A DNA stretch of 30,963 nucleotides, taken from the NCBI GenBank assembly GCA_964369425.1, contig CAYJGW010000031.1, forward strand, positions 1-30,963, read 5' to 3'. Shown here in pieces: positions 18,272 to 25,519 of this stretch; position 1 is the first letter of the stretch; every line of letters starts with the position of its first letter. Source of the DNA: CAUPWF01 sp964369425. Lineage in GTDB: Bacteria; Bacillota; Clostridia; Lachnospirales; Lachnospiraceae. Below the pieces are notes generated by a model. That model ran no database searches and was not told the origin of the DNA. It worked only from the letters and a program-made list of their open reading frames with translations. Made by a program: the position numbers and the translations under genes.

Positions 18272-19994
18272 CTACTTCATCCCCGCTTTCTTCTAAATTC
18301 TGCCCTGCTGAAAATGCTGTCTCTACTTCTTCTCTTGCGTTTTCGACACTTTGACGCACTTCATCTTTTGCTTCAATTGTTTCTACCTCTTCGGCTGCAT
18401 CAATGATATATTCATCTAATGCATATTCCACCATGTCTAGTTGATCTAATAACTGTTGCTTACTTACCCCAGCTGTTTGAAACTTTACTACATATTCATG
18501 AATCTGATACACCACTTCTCGATATACAACTAGCGCTGTTTTTACATTATCTTCTTGAACCAAATTTCCTTTCATAGATTCTGCTAAATGATTCCAATAG
18601 GTTGCATAAGTAACCTCACTATCGCCTGATCGATTGCTTTTACCTAAATCTGTGTAATAATCTGCGATAGTACTCAGTAACTCTGCTCTTCGCACTTGAC
18701 TATCTTGTAAATTGCTAGAATCCTTTGCAATCTGTAGCCAGGATTTTGACTGTAGCTTATTTCCAACATTCTCATAATAATAATAATAGGCTAGACCCAA
18801 CTGAAATGAAAACTCTTCATACCCTTCTTGATTGCCTTCCGCAAATAGTGCCTTATTGTCTTCAACTCTATCCCCTCTATAGTTAATCAATTCTAGCATT
18901 TTCGCACTTTCACTTTCTTGAAAGTTCTCATCTTCTAAGAAAACTTCTTCAAGTACCGCTAAATACGCCTCTTCTTTTGTTGGCTCTAAATTAATCGCTT
19001 TAAAATAGTTATCTATTTTTTCTTCATCTGTCGTCGCCATACTGGCCTCTCGCAGATAACCATCGTAACTGTTGCTTGTCGTAGTATTTTCTGCTACCTT
19101 AAAACCAACACTCGCTACTCCCATCACTACTGTTAAAATTGCCGACGTAAGAAAGGCTACCCATTTTCTACTCTGCACTTTCTTATACTCAACATCCAAT
19201 TCTGAGTAATGTTCTAACGCATACATAAGCTCAGCACATGACTGATATCGATTCTCTGGATTCTTTTGTGTACACCGAATAATAATTTCTTCTAGTCCAC
19301 TTGACAACAATGGATTTATCTCTCTAATTGGGCGCATTTCATATGGCGGCAAGCAAGGGTTATGTCCTGTTAGTAAATGATACATAGTTGCTCCAAGACA
19401 ATAGATATCTGTTCTAGCATCAGTTTGTCCATGTCCTCCAAATTGCTCTGGTGCAGCATATCCCTGCGTCCCTAAACATGTTGTATCTGCTACGCTTGAA
19501 CTTTTAAACTCCCTAGCTGTACCAAAATCAATTAGCATAATTGTTCCATCTGGCTTTAGCATAACATTTGAAGGTTTCATATCCCTGTATATGATTGGGG
19601 GTTTTCTAGAATGTAAATACCCTAGAACATCACAAATTTGTTTTCCCCATTCAATGACTCTTTCTTGCGGTTGAGCCCCTTCATGCATCAGTGCATTAAT
19701 CAACGGTTTTCCTTCAATATAGTCCATTACAATTAGCAAAGAATCTTCACAATCAATTACGTCAATAATACTTGGTAAATTTTTATGATTCAATCGTTTC
19801 AGAATGTCTGTCTCGACCACAAGTCCTTGTTTTACCACTTCATAATTAGCCGTCCCATCTTTTCGCACTTCTTTAATAGCCCACTGCTTATTGGCTTTTT
19901 CATTCATTGCAAGATAGACGACGCTCATTCCGCCTTTTCCAATTACATTTAATATCTTGTACTTCCCATCGATAATTGTTCCTATCTCAAGCAT
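18246..19994 (-). CDS. PknB-like membrane Ser/Thr protein kinase with helical ectodomain
   Basis: The cytoplasmic Hanks-type kinase (1-265) keeps all key residues: GKGGMSVVY (P-loop), AIKE (Lys41), helix-C Glu61, YRDMKPSN (Asp138, Asn143), DFG (156-158) and APEQF (181-185). One membrane segment spans about 278-298. The outer part (300-582) is helical, with TPR-like periodicity and an acidic end. It has no PASTA repeats, so muropeptide sensing of the PrkC type is not expected. The gene follows the PP2C gene by 10 bases with an AGGGGA ribosome site, the usual kinase-phosphatase pair. Targets are likely the local FHA-motif proteins. Its layout also resembles EssB, but with an active kinase. Confidence 0.92.
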   Translation of the reverse strand: MLEIGTIIDGKYKILNVIGKGGMSVVYLAMNEKANKQWAIKEVRKDGTANYEVVKQGLVVETDILKRLNHKNLPSIIDVIDCEDSLLIVMDYIEGKPLINALMHEGAQPQERVIEWGKQICDVLGYLHSRKPPIIYRDMKPSNVMLKPDGTIMLIDFGTAREFKSSSVADTTCLGTQGYAAPEQFGGHGQTDARTDIYCLGATMYHLLTGHNPCLPPYEMRPIREINPLLSSGLEEIIIRCTQKNPENRYQSCAELMYALEHYSELDVEYKKVQSRKWVAFLTSAILTVVMGVASVGFKVAENTTTSNSYDGYLREASMATTDEEKIDNYFKAINLEPTKEEAYLAVLEEVFLEDENFQESESAKMLELINYRGDRVEDNKALFAEGNQEGYEEFSFQLGLAYYYYYENVGNKLQSKSWLQIAKDSSNLQDSQVRRAELLSTIADYYTDLGKSNRSGDSEVTYATYWNHLAESMKGNLVQEDNVKTALVVYREVVYQIHEYVVKFQTAGVSKQQLLDQLDMVEYALDEYIIDAAEEVETIEAKDEVRQSVENAREEVETAFSAGQNLEESGDEVDGTDGTTD

Positions 19995-20004
19995 AATATC
20001 CCCT

Positions 20005-20787
20005 TTAATATGTTCGGACTAACGCAACAGAAATATTATCATTTTCTCTTCTTTGCTTATTAATCTCAACACAATTTATAGTAGCTTCTTTCATTTCTCT
20101 TTCGTTACCTAATACTCCAGGATTTAGCATTGCATATAACTCTTGTGAAACTAGGCGATGCCTAAACCCATCCGAGCAAAGCATAAACATAGACTCTTTT
20201 TCAAATCGACCTTGTGAAAATGCTGGTACTATACTTTCACTTGCACCGACACACTGTAATAAGACATTTCGTTGCGGATCAATTGCCGCTTGCTCTGGCG
20301 TCATTCTACCTTCATCCATTTCTCGTTGTACATATGTTTGGTCTTGTGTCAACTGCCATATATCTTGCTTCATTAGATAGATTCGACTATCACCCACATT
20401 TACAGTGTAGTATTCATCATTTATAAGAAGTAATACGGTTGCGGTTGTTCCTAACGCTGTATGAATAGTATTCCCATACGCTGTAATTTTTTGATTTGTA
20501 TCTTGTATCAATGCATCTAAACTTTTCCATAACTCTTCTACTCTAAAGTGATAATTGCCAATGTGGTCAAATAGTACTTGTGGTAAAACCTGATCAAACC
20601 AGTTCGATAATGCACGGATTAAGGTGGCGCTGGCCACCTCGCCTTTTGCTAATCCGCCCATTCCATCACAAACTGCTGCCATAAGAAGATTTCCGCAATC
20701 TGCCGATGCTTCTTTGATAAGAACAGCATCTTGATTCGTCTGTTTCACTATACCTTTATCTGTATGTACTGCACTAATAAACTCCAT
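20005..20787 (-). CDS. PP2C-family Ser/Thr protein phosphatase
   Basis: The 260-residue soluble protein has the PP2C (PPM) metal-binding motifs in order: TNQD (Asp20), CDGMGG (Asp41), GTTATVLL, VGDSRIYL (131-138), LTQDQTYV, CSDGF (Asp206) and ENDNIS (Asp250). Length matches bacterial PrpC/Stp enzymes, which remove phosphate from Ser/Thr kinase substrates with Mn or Mg. It lies between the protease-FHA gene and the PknB-like kinase, so the operon carries writer, eraser and reader of Thr phosphorylation. The start has a GGGAG ribosome site. Confidence 0.94.
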   Translation of the reverse strand: MEFISAVHTDKGIVKQTNQDAVLIKEASADCGNLLMAAVCDGMGGLAKGEVASATLIRALSNWFDQVLPQVLFDHIGNYHFRVEELWKSLDALIQDTNQKITAYGNTIHTALGTTATVLLLINDEYYTVNVGDSRIYLMKQDIWQLTQDQTYVQREMDEGRMTPEQAAIDPQRNVLLQCVGASESIVPAFSQGRFEKESMFMLCSDGFRHRLVSQELYAMLNPGVLGNEREMKEATINCVEINKQRRENDNISVALVRTY

Positions 20788-20820
20788 AACATGCTCCCAT
20801 CAGTATAATTTTCATTAATA

Positions 20821-22506
20821 CTATTGAATATAGAATTCAAATACCTCTTCGGCTAGTTTGATTTTATCTCTATCTTTCAATAATGTTTCTTTATTTGGTA
20901 CTAATTGTGTCCCATTTAAGAAACTCAAGTTCGCTGCGCCTTGGTCAACAACGTAGTAATCTGCTCCTTTTTTAACAATTGCAGCATGATTTCTACTAAT
21001 AGATGTATTATCTGCCACACAATAATTCACTTTACTTCTTTCTCTACCAATTGTAAATCTTGGTAGATTTACAGAAATTCTTTCTCCATTCTTTACACGA
21101 ATCATATAGGCAGAATTGTTACTCAATAAAGTCGTCTCGCCTGCCGATAACAAACTTGTTTCCCCCACTGCCCCTAATACATCCGTCGGAGGCATTGGCG
21201 CTGCTGGCATCGGTTGTGCTGGTGTTTGCATTCCACCCATTGGCGCCCCATTCATTGGTGTTCCTGGTGTTGGTACTCCACCCATTGGTGTGCTTGCCAT
21301 AGGTCTCTGCTGTGATTTATTTTTTTTCTTTCCATTACTTACTACCACCACTACTACAATAATAACTACCACTACTACTCCTGCTACAATTCCAACAATT
21401 AAAAAGATATTTGTACTAGGCTTTTCTTCCAAATTAGTTGATGCGGTATTAATATTATCTATCGCAGTTTGTAGTTCTGTTTCTGTTGCTGCGTCATTTG
21501 CCACAAGCCCTTTTCCTGCTGAAATACTATCAGTCAGAATTTTTACTGATTCCTCTGTTGAGTTTTCTGTATCTAAGGCTTCTGCACTATTAATGGCAGA
21601 CTGTAGTTGATTTTTTAATAAATCTGTAGTATCTTCCTCTGTAGTATCTTCCGCGCCATTGCTATCTGTTTTATCTTCTTCATTCACATCATTCGAAACC
21701 ATTTGTCCTGCTGAAGTAGAATATGCAATTCCAAAAGTATCCAACGCACTTTTTACTTGATTAATCTGTATCGAGTAATTCTTTTGCTCTGCATCAATTG
21801 CAATTCCCCCTGTATTAATAGCAATTACTTCATTTGCATCATTTAGTAGTGGTCCTCCTGAATTCCCATAATTAAGCGGTGCAGTATGCTCGAATATATC
21901 CGCTGAATGCATCTCTGTTAATTTTGAAATGATACCATCAACTGTTGAAACATCTTCGCTAGTATTCCAGTCTTTTGTTGATATAGAATTCGCTGGAAAA
22001 CCGACTGCAAAAACTTCATCTTTTACTTGCACTTGATCGCTATCTCCAAGTGCGATCGGTGTTCTATCATAAATTTTTTCTGATAATTTTACTGCAGCAA
22101 AGTCCATTTGCTCACTAAAAACATTGGAATGTTTTGTCGCTTCTATCGACATATCATTGTTAACCATCAAGAATAGCCTAATATGAGGGTCATTCGCAGC
22201 TGGCTTCTCTGCTAGTTGGAAATTCTGTTGCATTGCTGTCAATACTGCATCATCTACATTTACTACATGATTATTTGTAATTACATATTCATCATTAATA
22301 AGGAAACATGTTCCCGCCTGATAATCAATCCTTGTTCCATCATCACCAACATATGCAAGTACTAATCTCAATACGCTATCTCTTGGATCTGCACTGCTTC
22401 CTTCCGTAGCAAAAGCTGTAATTGACATTGATAACATCACACACATCATCACTAACGACATCACTGCTTTTTTTAATAACATTTTTGCTTCTTTTTTTGT
22501 TCTCAT
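20821..22506 (-). CDS. Membrane trypsin-like serine protease with cytoplasmic FHA domain
   Basis: I start at ATG 22506, preceded at 8 bases by GAGGAGG, giving 561 residues and a clear signal peptide (cleaved near AFA-TEG, 31-33). The outer domain is a trypsin/HtrA-type protease: His80 (TNNHVV), Asp136 (MDFAAV) and Ser216 (GNSGGP). A helical FIVAR-like segment follows at 297-360, then a membrane helix at 367-389 and a Met/Pro/Gly-rich linker. Residues 468-561 form an FHA domain with SISRNH (502-507) and NGT (531-533). Just before it are GETSLLS and GETTLLS (448-454, 456-462), possible phosphothreonine ligands. This is an outside protease linked to inside phospho-reading. It heads the operon, behind a putative LytTR operator. 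A MycP-like quality-control or processing role is inferred. Confidence 0.9.
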   Translation of the reverse strand: MRTKKEAKMLLKKAVMSLVMMCVMLSMSITAFATEGSSADPRDSVLRLVLAYVGDDGTRIDYQAGTCFLINDEYVITNNHVVNVDDAVLTAMQQNFQLAEKPAANDPHIRLFLMVNNDMSIEATKHSNVFSEQMDFAAVKLSEKIYDRTPIALGDSDQVQVKDEVFAVGFPANSISTKDWNTSEDVSTVDGIISKLTEMHSADIFEHTAPLNYGNSGGPLLNDANEVIAINTGGIAIDAEQKNYSIQINQVKSALDTFGIAYSTSAGQMVSNDVNEEDKTDSNGAEDTTEEDTTDLLKNQLQSAINSAEALDTENSTEESVKILTDSISAGKGLVANDAATETELQTAIDNINTASTNLEEKPSTNIFLIVGIVAGVVVVVIIVVVVVVSNGKKKNKSQQRPMASTPMGGVPTPGTPMNGAPMGGMQTPAQPMPAAPMPPTDVLGAVGETSLLSAGETTLLSNNSAYMIRVKNGERISVNLPRFTIGRERSKVNYCVADNTSISRNHAAIVKKGADYYVVDQGAANLSFLNGTQLVPNKETLLKDRDKIKLAEEVFEFYIQ

Positions 22507-22566
22507 TTCTTCTTCCTCCTCGTATAATATATATGCTCGGGCAATTTTCCCCACTTTCACGCTTTG

Positions 22567-22572
22567 ATTCTA
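22567..22572 (-). promoter_or_regulatory. Candidate -10 (TAGAAT) of the protease-FHA operon
   Basis: TAGAAT on the minus strand lies 31 bases downstream of the 33-bp repeat and gives a 5' leader of about 55 bases to the ATG at 22506. There is no good -35 at 16-18 bases; TTGAAA is 21 bases upstream. A poor or over-spaced -35 is what LytTR-activated promoters such as agr P2/P3 show. Confidence 0.45.
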
Positions 22573-22603
22573 CCAAGTTTTTAGGTTACATTGTTTCAAA
22601 ACG

Positions 22604-22636
22604 CAAAAATAGCCATTATTTTTACAATAATGACCA
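22604..22636 (-). promoter_or_regulatory. 33-bp repeat, copy 1: putative LytTR operator upstream of the protease-FHA operon
   Basis: On the minus strand the site holds TGGTCATTATTG and TGGCTATTTTTG, 9 of 12 bases alike, starting 21 bp apart. That is two helical turns, as in LytTR direct-repeat operators. A copy with one mismatch lies at 25479-25511. An inner inverted repeat (CATTATT/AATAATG) makes a weak terminator an alternative, since the site also follows the response regulator gene. Confidence 0.6.
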
Positions 22637-22671
22637 CTTTGAAATCGTACTTTTTTAATCTTGTTTTTCAC

Positions 22672-23391
22672 TCAAATCTGCTCTTCAACCCACTTGTTAA
22701 AGCTATCCTTGCAACTTTTTATATACTGCCTACTGATTGGAACCTGATATTGTTCTGAGACAATAATTTCACTCCTAGAGTATAGTGAAACATGCTCTAA
22801 CGATACAATGTAACTCTTGTGGCATCTCATGAAATCACCAGCATGTAACCTCTCTTCCATCTCATCTATTTTCAAAGAGGTTTTAATACACTTTCCAGAA
22901 TTGAGATAAATCTCTGTTTTTCTTCCTATCCTTGTACAAAATAATATATCCCTTTTTAGTATGCGCGTAGATACACCATTTTCCTTAAGAACTATATCAT
23001 CATCTTTTCGCCCAATACTTTCCAGCACTTTTTCTAAAACTTTTTCCAATCGCATATCTAATTGTTCTTTTACAACAAAATAATCATGATCCACCTCATA
23101 TACATCACATGCATACGTAATATGATTTGTTAAAAAGACAATATGTACATCTTTTAATTCTTTTTTTACTTCATTTGCAACCTCTATTCCATTATCATTT
23201 GCCAACTCAATATCCATGAATATAATTTGTGGTTGAATCTTAAATTCTGTCAACGCTTTACTCAACTCTTCTTTATTACATGCACGATGCACCTTCCACC
23301 TTCGGTTGAATACTTTACAATTCTTTAACTTTCCTTCGAATTTATCGGCAAATAATATATCATCATCACATATCAATATCTGCATCTTCAC
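22672..23391 (-). CDS. LytTR-family (AgrA/ComE-like) response regulator
   Basis: The 239-residue protein has an N-terminal receiver with acidic pocket CDDD (9-11), phosphoacceptor Asp60 (IIFMDIEL), Thr in FLTNH and a Lys in FVVKEQ. The C-terminal LytTR DNA-binding domain (about 138-236) shows the family pattern ILFCTRIGRKTEIYL...FMRCHKSYIVSLEHV...VPISRQYI. Such regulators bind paired 9-12 bp half-sites 21 bp apart. A matching pair lies just downstream (22604-22636) and again before the split kinase (25479-25511). The gene is the last of the regulator block, 22 bases after the small RHDxxNH membrane protein. It probably activates the protease-FHA/T7SS operon and its own block. Confidence 0.93.
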   Translation of the reverse strand: MKMQILICDDDILFADKFEGKLKNCKVFNRRWKVHRACNKEELSKALTEFKIQPQIIFMDIELANDNGIEVANEVKKELKDVHIVFLTNHITYACDVYEVDHDYFVVKEQLDMRLEKVLEKVLESIGRKDDDIVLKENGVSTRILKRDILFCTRIGRKTEIYLNSGKCIKTSLKIDEMEERLHAGDFMRCHKSYIVSLEHVSLYSRSEIIVSEQYQVPISRQYIKSCKDSFNKWVEEQI

Positions 23392-23413
23392 ACCTAAGAG
23401 CCCTCAGCTTCTC

Positions 23414-24088
23414 TTATCCTTTCCTCTTCCTTGTCCCAAAACATACAGTGATTTCTACTCTATCGCCTTCTACCTTTCTAATGAAATTTGCTCTATTGTT
23501 TTGTTCATATAGCATAATTAATGCTTTGATTCTTCTCTTAATCACTGCATCATAGTCACTTGCATAAAACACTATCTTAAATACTAATTGGTATTTAACC
23601 CTATCTGCTGTAATCTCAACTATCTGCTTTTCTCTATCAATAGCCTCTGCTACAAAATCCAATAAGCTCGACAGTATAATAATGATATCCTCTTCACGTT
23701 CTTCCTTTTTCTTTATACATCCTATATGGCAAGAAAGCTCTATTCCACTCTCTTGATACTGGCGTTTATAATAACAAACCAATGCGTCAATTGCCAAGTT
23801 GTTACAGTTTTGCATTAGCTTTAACTCGTTGTACAACTTTTCCACTTCCGCTATATATTCTTTTGGAGAATCAAGGTATTTAGCCGTTTCAATGTGATTA
23901 GCCAAGTCATGGCGTATTTTTTTTATCTGAACAAATTGGCGTTCTAATGTTTTACAATACTCCTCCATTACTTTATTTTCCATTTTTATTACACGCTCTT
24001 TTTTATCCGCTCTAGCATACAATAACATAATTAAAATAGTACTAAACAAAATAATTCCTACTAGACATGAAATCAATATTATCATCAT
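23414..24088 (-). CDS. Small membrane protein with AgrC-type RHDxxNH phosphoacceptor but no ATPase motifs
   Basis: The 224-residue protein has one membrane segment (2-24), a coiled-coil-like helix, then IKKIRHDLANHI at 56-66. This is the AgrC/GHKL H-box, with His60, Asp61, Asn64 and His65. The conserved second helix (CNNLAIDALVCYYKRQYQESGIEL) is also present. The region that should hold the ATPase N-box reads LSSLLDFVAEAI without the key Asn pair, and no glycine-rich G-box follows; the chain ends CFGTRKRKG. It therefore looks like a phosphoacceptor partner unable to bind ATP. The two neighbouring GHKL proteins have N and G boxes but no phosphoacceptor His, so phosphorylation in trans is likely. 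It lies 17 bases after the ATPase gene. Confidence 0.78.
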   Translation of the reverse strand: MMIILISCLVGIILFSTILIMLLYARADKKERVIKMENKVMEEYCKTLERQFVQIKKIRHDLANHIETAKYLDSPKEYIAEVEKLYNELKLMQNCNNLAIDALVCYYKRQYQESGIELSCHIGCIKKKEEREEDIIIILSSLLDFVAEAIDREKQIVEITADRVKYQLVFKIVFYASDYDAVIKRRIKALIMLYEQNNRANFIRKVEGDRVEITVCFGTRKRKG

Positions 24089-24105
24089 TTTTCTTGTGTC
24101 TTCAT

Positions 24106-24723
24106 CTAAATACTAATGGTTGTATAAAAGATTTTATTTTCTGCTTTTCTACATACCGCTCCCCCATACTTACCTACTATATCTTCTATAATATGGAGTC
24201 CATATCCATGATTTTCCTTTCTATTGGTATTTGCCAATGTGGTAATTACTGTTTCAATTGACTCATCTGCATTATCTATACTATTCTCCATCACTATTTC
24301 AATTCCTTTATTCACCAACCTTCCCTTAATCACGATTATTGGTTTCTCCATTCCTGATTTTTGGCATGCCACTATTGCATTATCTAATAAATTAGAAAAT
24401 AATGCTACAATTTCTAGTTCCTTCATCTCTAATTTTGGAATGGACCAATCCACTTCTATTGAAATTTCATCTATAAGTTCAGTCAGCTTACTTAAGGCAA
24501 CTGCCTTCACCACGGGTGGAAGTTCGCTAAATCCTCCTGTATTTATTTCCTTTACGTTACTAGCAATTTCTCCTGCTGACAACCTCTGCTCAAGTTGTGC
24601 TTGTGCTTTCTCCATTACAATAAATTGCTTATGTAATTCTTTATAATATTGTTCAACTCTTTTTTGCTGTCGTTTTTGATTCTCAAGCTGTGCTTGTGCC
24701 TCCCCATGTGCAAACTTTATCAT
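24106..24723 (-). CDS. Soluble GHKL ATPase half of a split Agr-type sensor kinase
   Basis: I start at ATG 24723, which overlaps the stop of the upstream membrane gene as ATGA (24720-24723); an in-frame ATG at 24744 has no better ribosome site. The 205-residue product begins with a coiled-coil (MIKFAHGEAQAQLENQKRQQ) and has a GHKL ATPase fold. The N-box is ALFSNLLDNAI (Asn111, Asn115), the middle motif is MENS and the G-box is NHGYGLHIIEDIV (171-183). The helix that should carry RHDxxNH reads LHKQFIVMEKAQAQ, without the His. With the upstream gene it aligns end to end with the 434-residue kinase-like protein, so this is either a split kinase or a frameshifted one. Confidence 0.8.
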   Translation of the reverse strand: MIKFAHGEAQAQLENQKRQQKRVEQYYKELHKQFIVMEKAQAQLEQRLSAGEIASNVKEINTGGFSELPPVVKAVALSKLTELIDEISIEVDWSIPKLEMKELEIVALFSNLLDNAIVACQKSGMEKPIIVIKGRLVNKGIEIVMENSIDNADESIETVITTLANTNRKENHGYGLHIIEDIVGKYGGAVCRKAENKIFYTTISI

Positions 24724-25391
24724 AGCAATGCAATAGAGCCACATACTACTAAACTCATTAGCATAATACTTATCATTGATTCTTTTAATTCAATACTTGC
24801 CTGAATATTCGCTACAATAGATGTTATAATAAACAATCCAATAACTATGCTTGACTTCCAACTATCTTCTAGTTGTCTTTCTGTGATATAATTTAGCACC
24901 CTGTCAAAAGCTTTTAACCCGATAATCGTACACAATATTTGTGCACAATATACTACAATTGTATACCAACTTAACTTCGGTGTAAGAATAGCGTCCCACA
25001 TATCATACTTTATGCCTAGCAGTATTATTGAAATCGGCATTACAAATATAGCTGCACAACAATCACTCAGTACTAACGTAATAAAAATTTTAATATAACT
25101 CTTTTTTCCATAAACCTTCAAAACTCCCAACACTAATAAAAATGTTGTTGGTATCAGCAGAATAACCATTGTATTAAACCATAACTCATCACTATACAAA
25201 ATCCCTAGCATATCAATCGGAACCAATGCACCAAACACTCTCAGTAATAACATAATGATAATTACTTTTTTCAATGTTCTTGCTTTCATTCCTAGTATCT
25301 TATAAAAAAGATATCCAGATGTCAAAACTGCTAAAATCGCCTGCATAAAAATTTGTAGCAACTGTGGTGCATATATTAAGATCTCAGCCAC
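24720..25391 (-). CDS. Polytopic membrane sensor half of a split Agr-type kinase
   Basis: I prefer the GTG start at 25391: CCTCC on the plus strand (GGAGG on the minus) lies 8 bases before it, and a promoter -10 sits between it and the upstream ATG at 25460. The 223-residue product is six to seven membrane helices, with AEILIYAPQLLQIF at the front. Its sequence is similar to residues 1-230 of the adjacent 434-residue protein (shared TLKK, SDxxxAxFxxPxxI, SQ/AQ-VC and GMK/GLK-x-F motifs), so the two are paralogues. The chain stops right after the last helix. The ATPase part continues in the -1 frame through an ATGA overlap. The ligand is unknown. No AgrB/AgrD-type peptide genes are in the window. 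Confidence 0.8.
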   Translation of the reverse strand: MAEILIYAPQLLQIFMQAILAVLTSGYLFYKILGMKARTLKKVIIIMLLLRVFGALVPIDMLGILYSDELWFNTMVILLIPTTFLLVLGVLKVYGKKSYIKIFITLVLSDCCAAIFVMPISIILLGIKYDMWDAILTPKLSWYTIVVYCAQILCTIIGLKAFDRVLNYITERQLEDSWKSSIVIGLFIITSIVANIQASIELKESMISIMLMSLVVCGSIALL

Positions 25392-25440
25392 ACCTAAATC
25401 CTCCTCTACATCTAAGCATATTACAAAATATTTAGACTTT

Positions 25441-25468
25441 ATCATATCATTTTTTCGCATCTCATCAA
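25441..25468 (-). promoter_or_regulatory. Candidate promoter of the split kinase operon
   Basis: TTGATG (25463-25468) and TATGAT (25441-25446) are separated by 16 bases. The -10 starts 32 bases downstream of the 33-bp repeat, against 31 for copy 1. A start about 7 bases on gives a leader of some 43 bases to the GTG at 25391. The promoter overlaps the ATG at 25460, which argues against that start. Confidence 0.55.
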
Positions 25469-25478
25469 CTTCTACTTA

Positions 25479-25511
25479 CAAAAATAGCCATTATTTTTGC
25501 AATAATGACCA
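25479..25511 (-). promoter_or_regulatory. 33-bp repeat, copy 2: putative LytTR operator upstream of the split kinase genes
   Basis: This copy is identical to 22604-22636 except one base (position 25499). It keeps the two TGG-N-N-ATT half-sites 21 bp apart and lies 10 bases upstream of the candidate -35. It begins 8 bases after the stop of the 434-residue kinase-like gene, so a terminator role for the inner AT-rich hairpin cannot be excluded. Confidence 0.6.
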
Positions 25512-25519
25512 TTTTTATA

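Noticed and set aside
21116..21610. 164-residue plus-strand ORF rich in Gly/Pro
   Set aside because: It is the antisense of the Met/Pro/Gly linker and TM of the protease-FHA protein.
22376..22576. 66-residue minus-strand ORF overlapping the protease start
   Set aside because: It is an out-of-frame shadow of the protease signal peptide region that shares its ribosome site.
24720..24744. Programmed -1 ribosomal frameshift joining the split kinase
   Set aside because: There is no slippery heptamer in the overlap and no clear downstream stem; the ATGA stop/start offers a simpler explanation.
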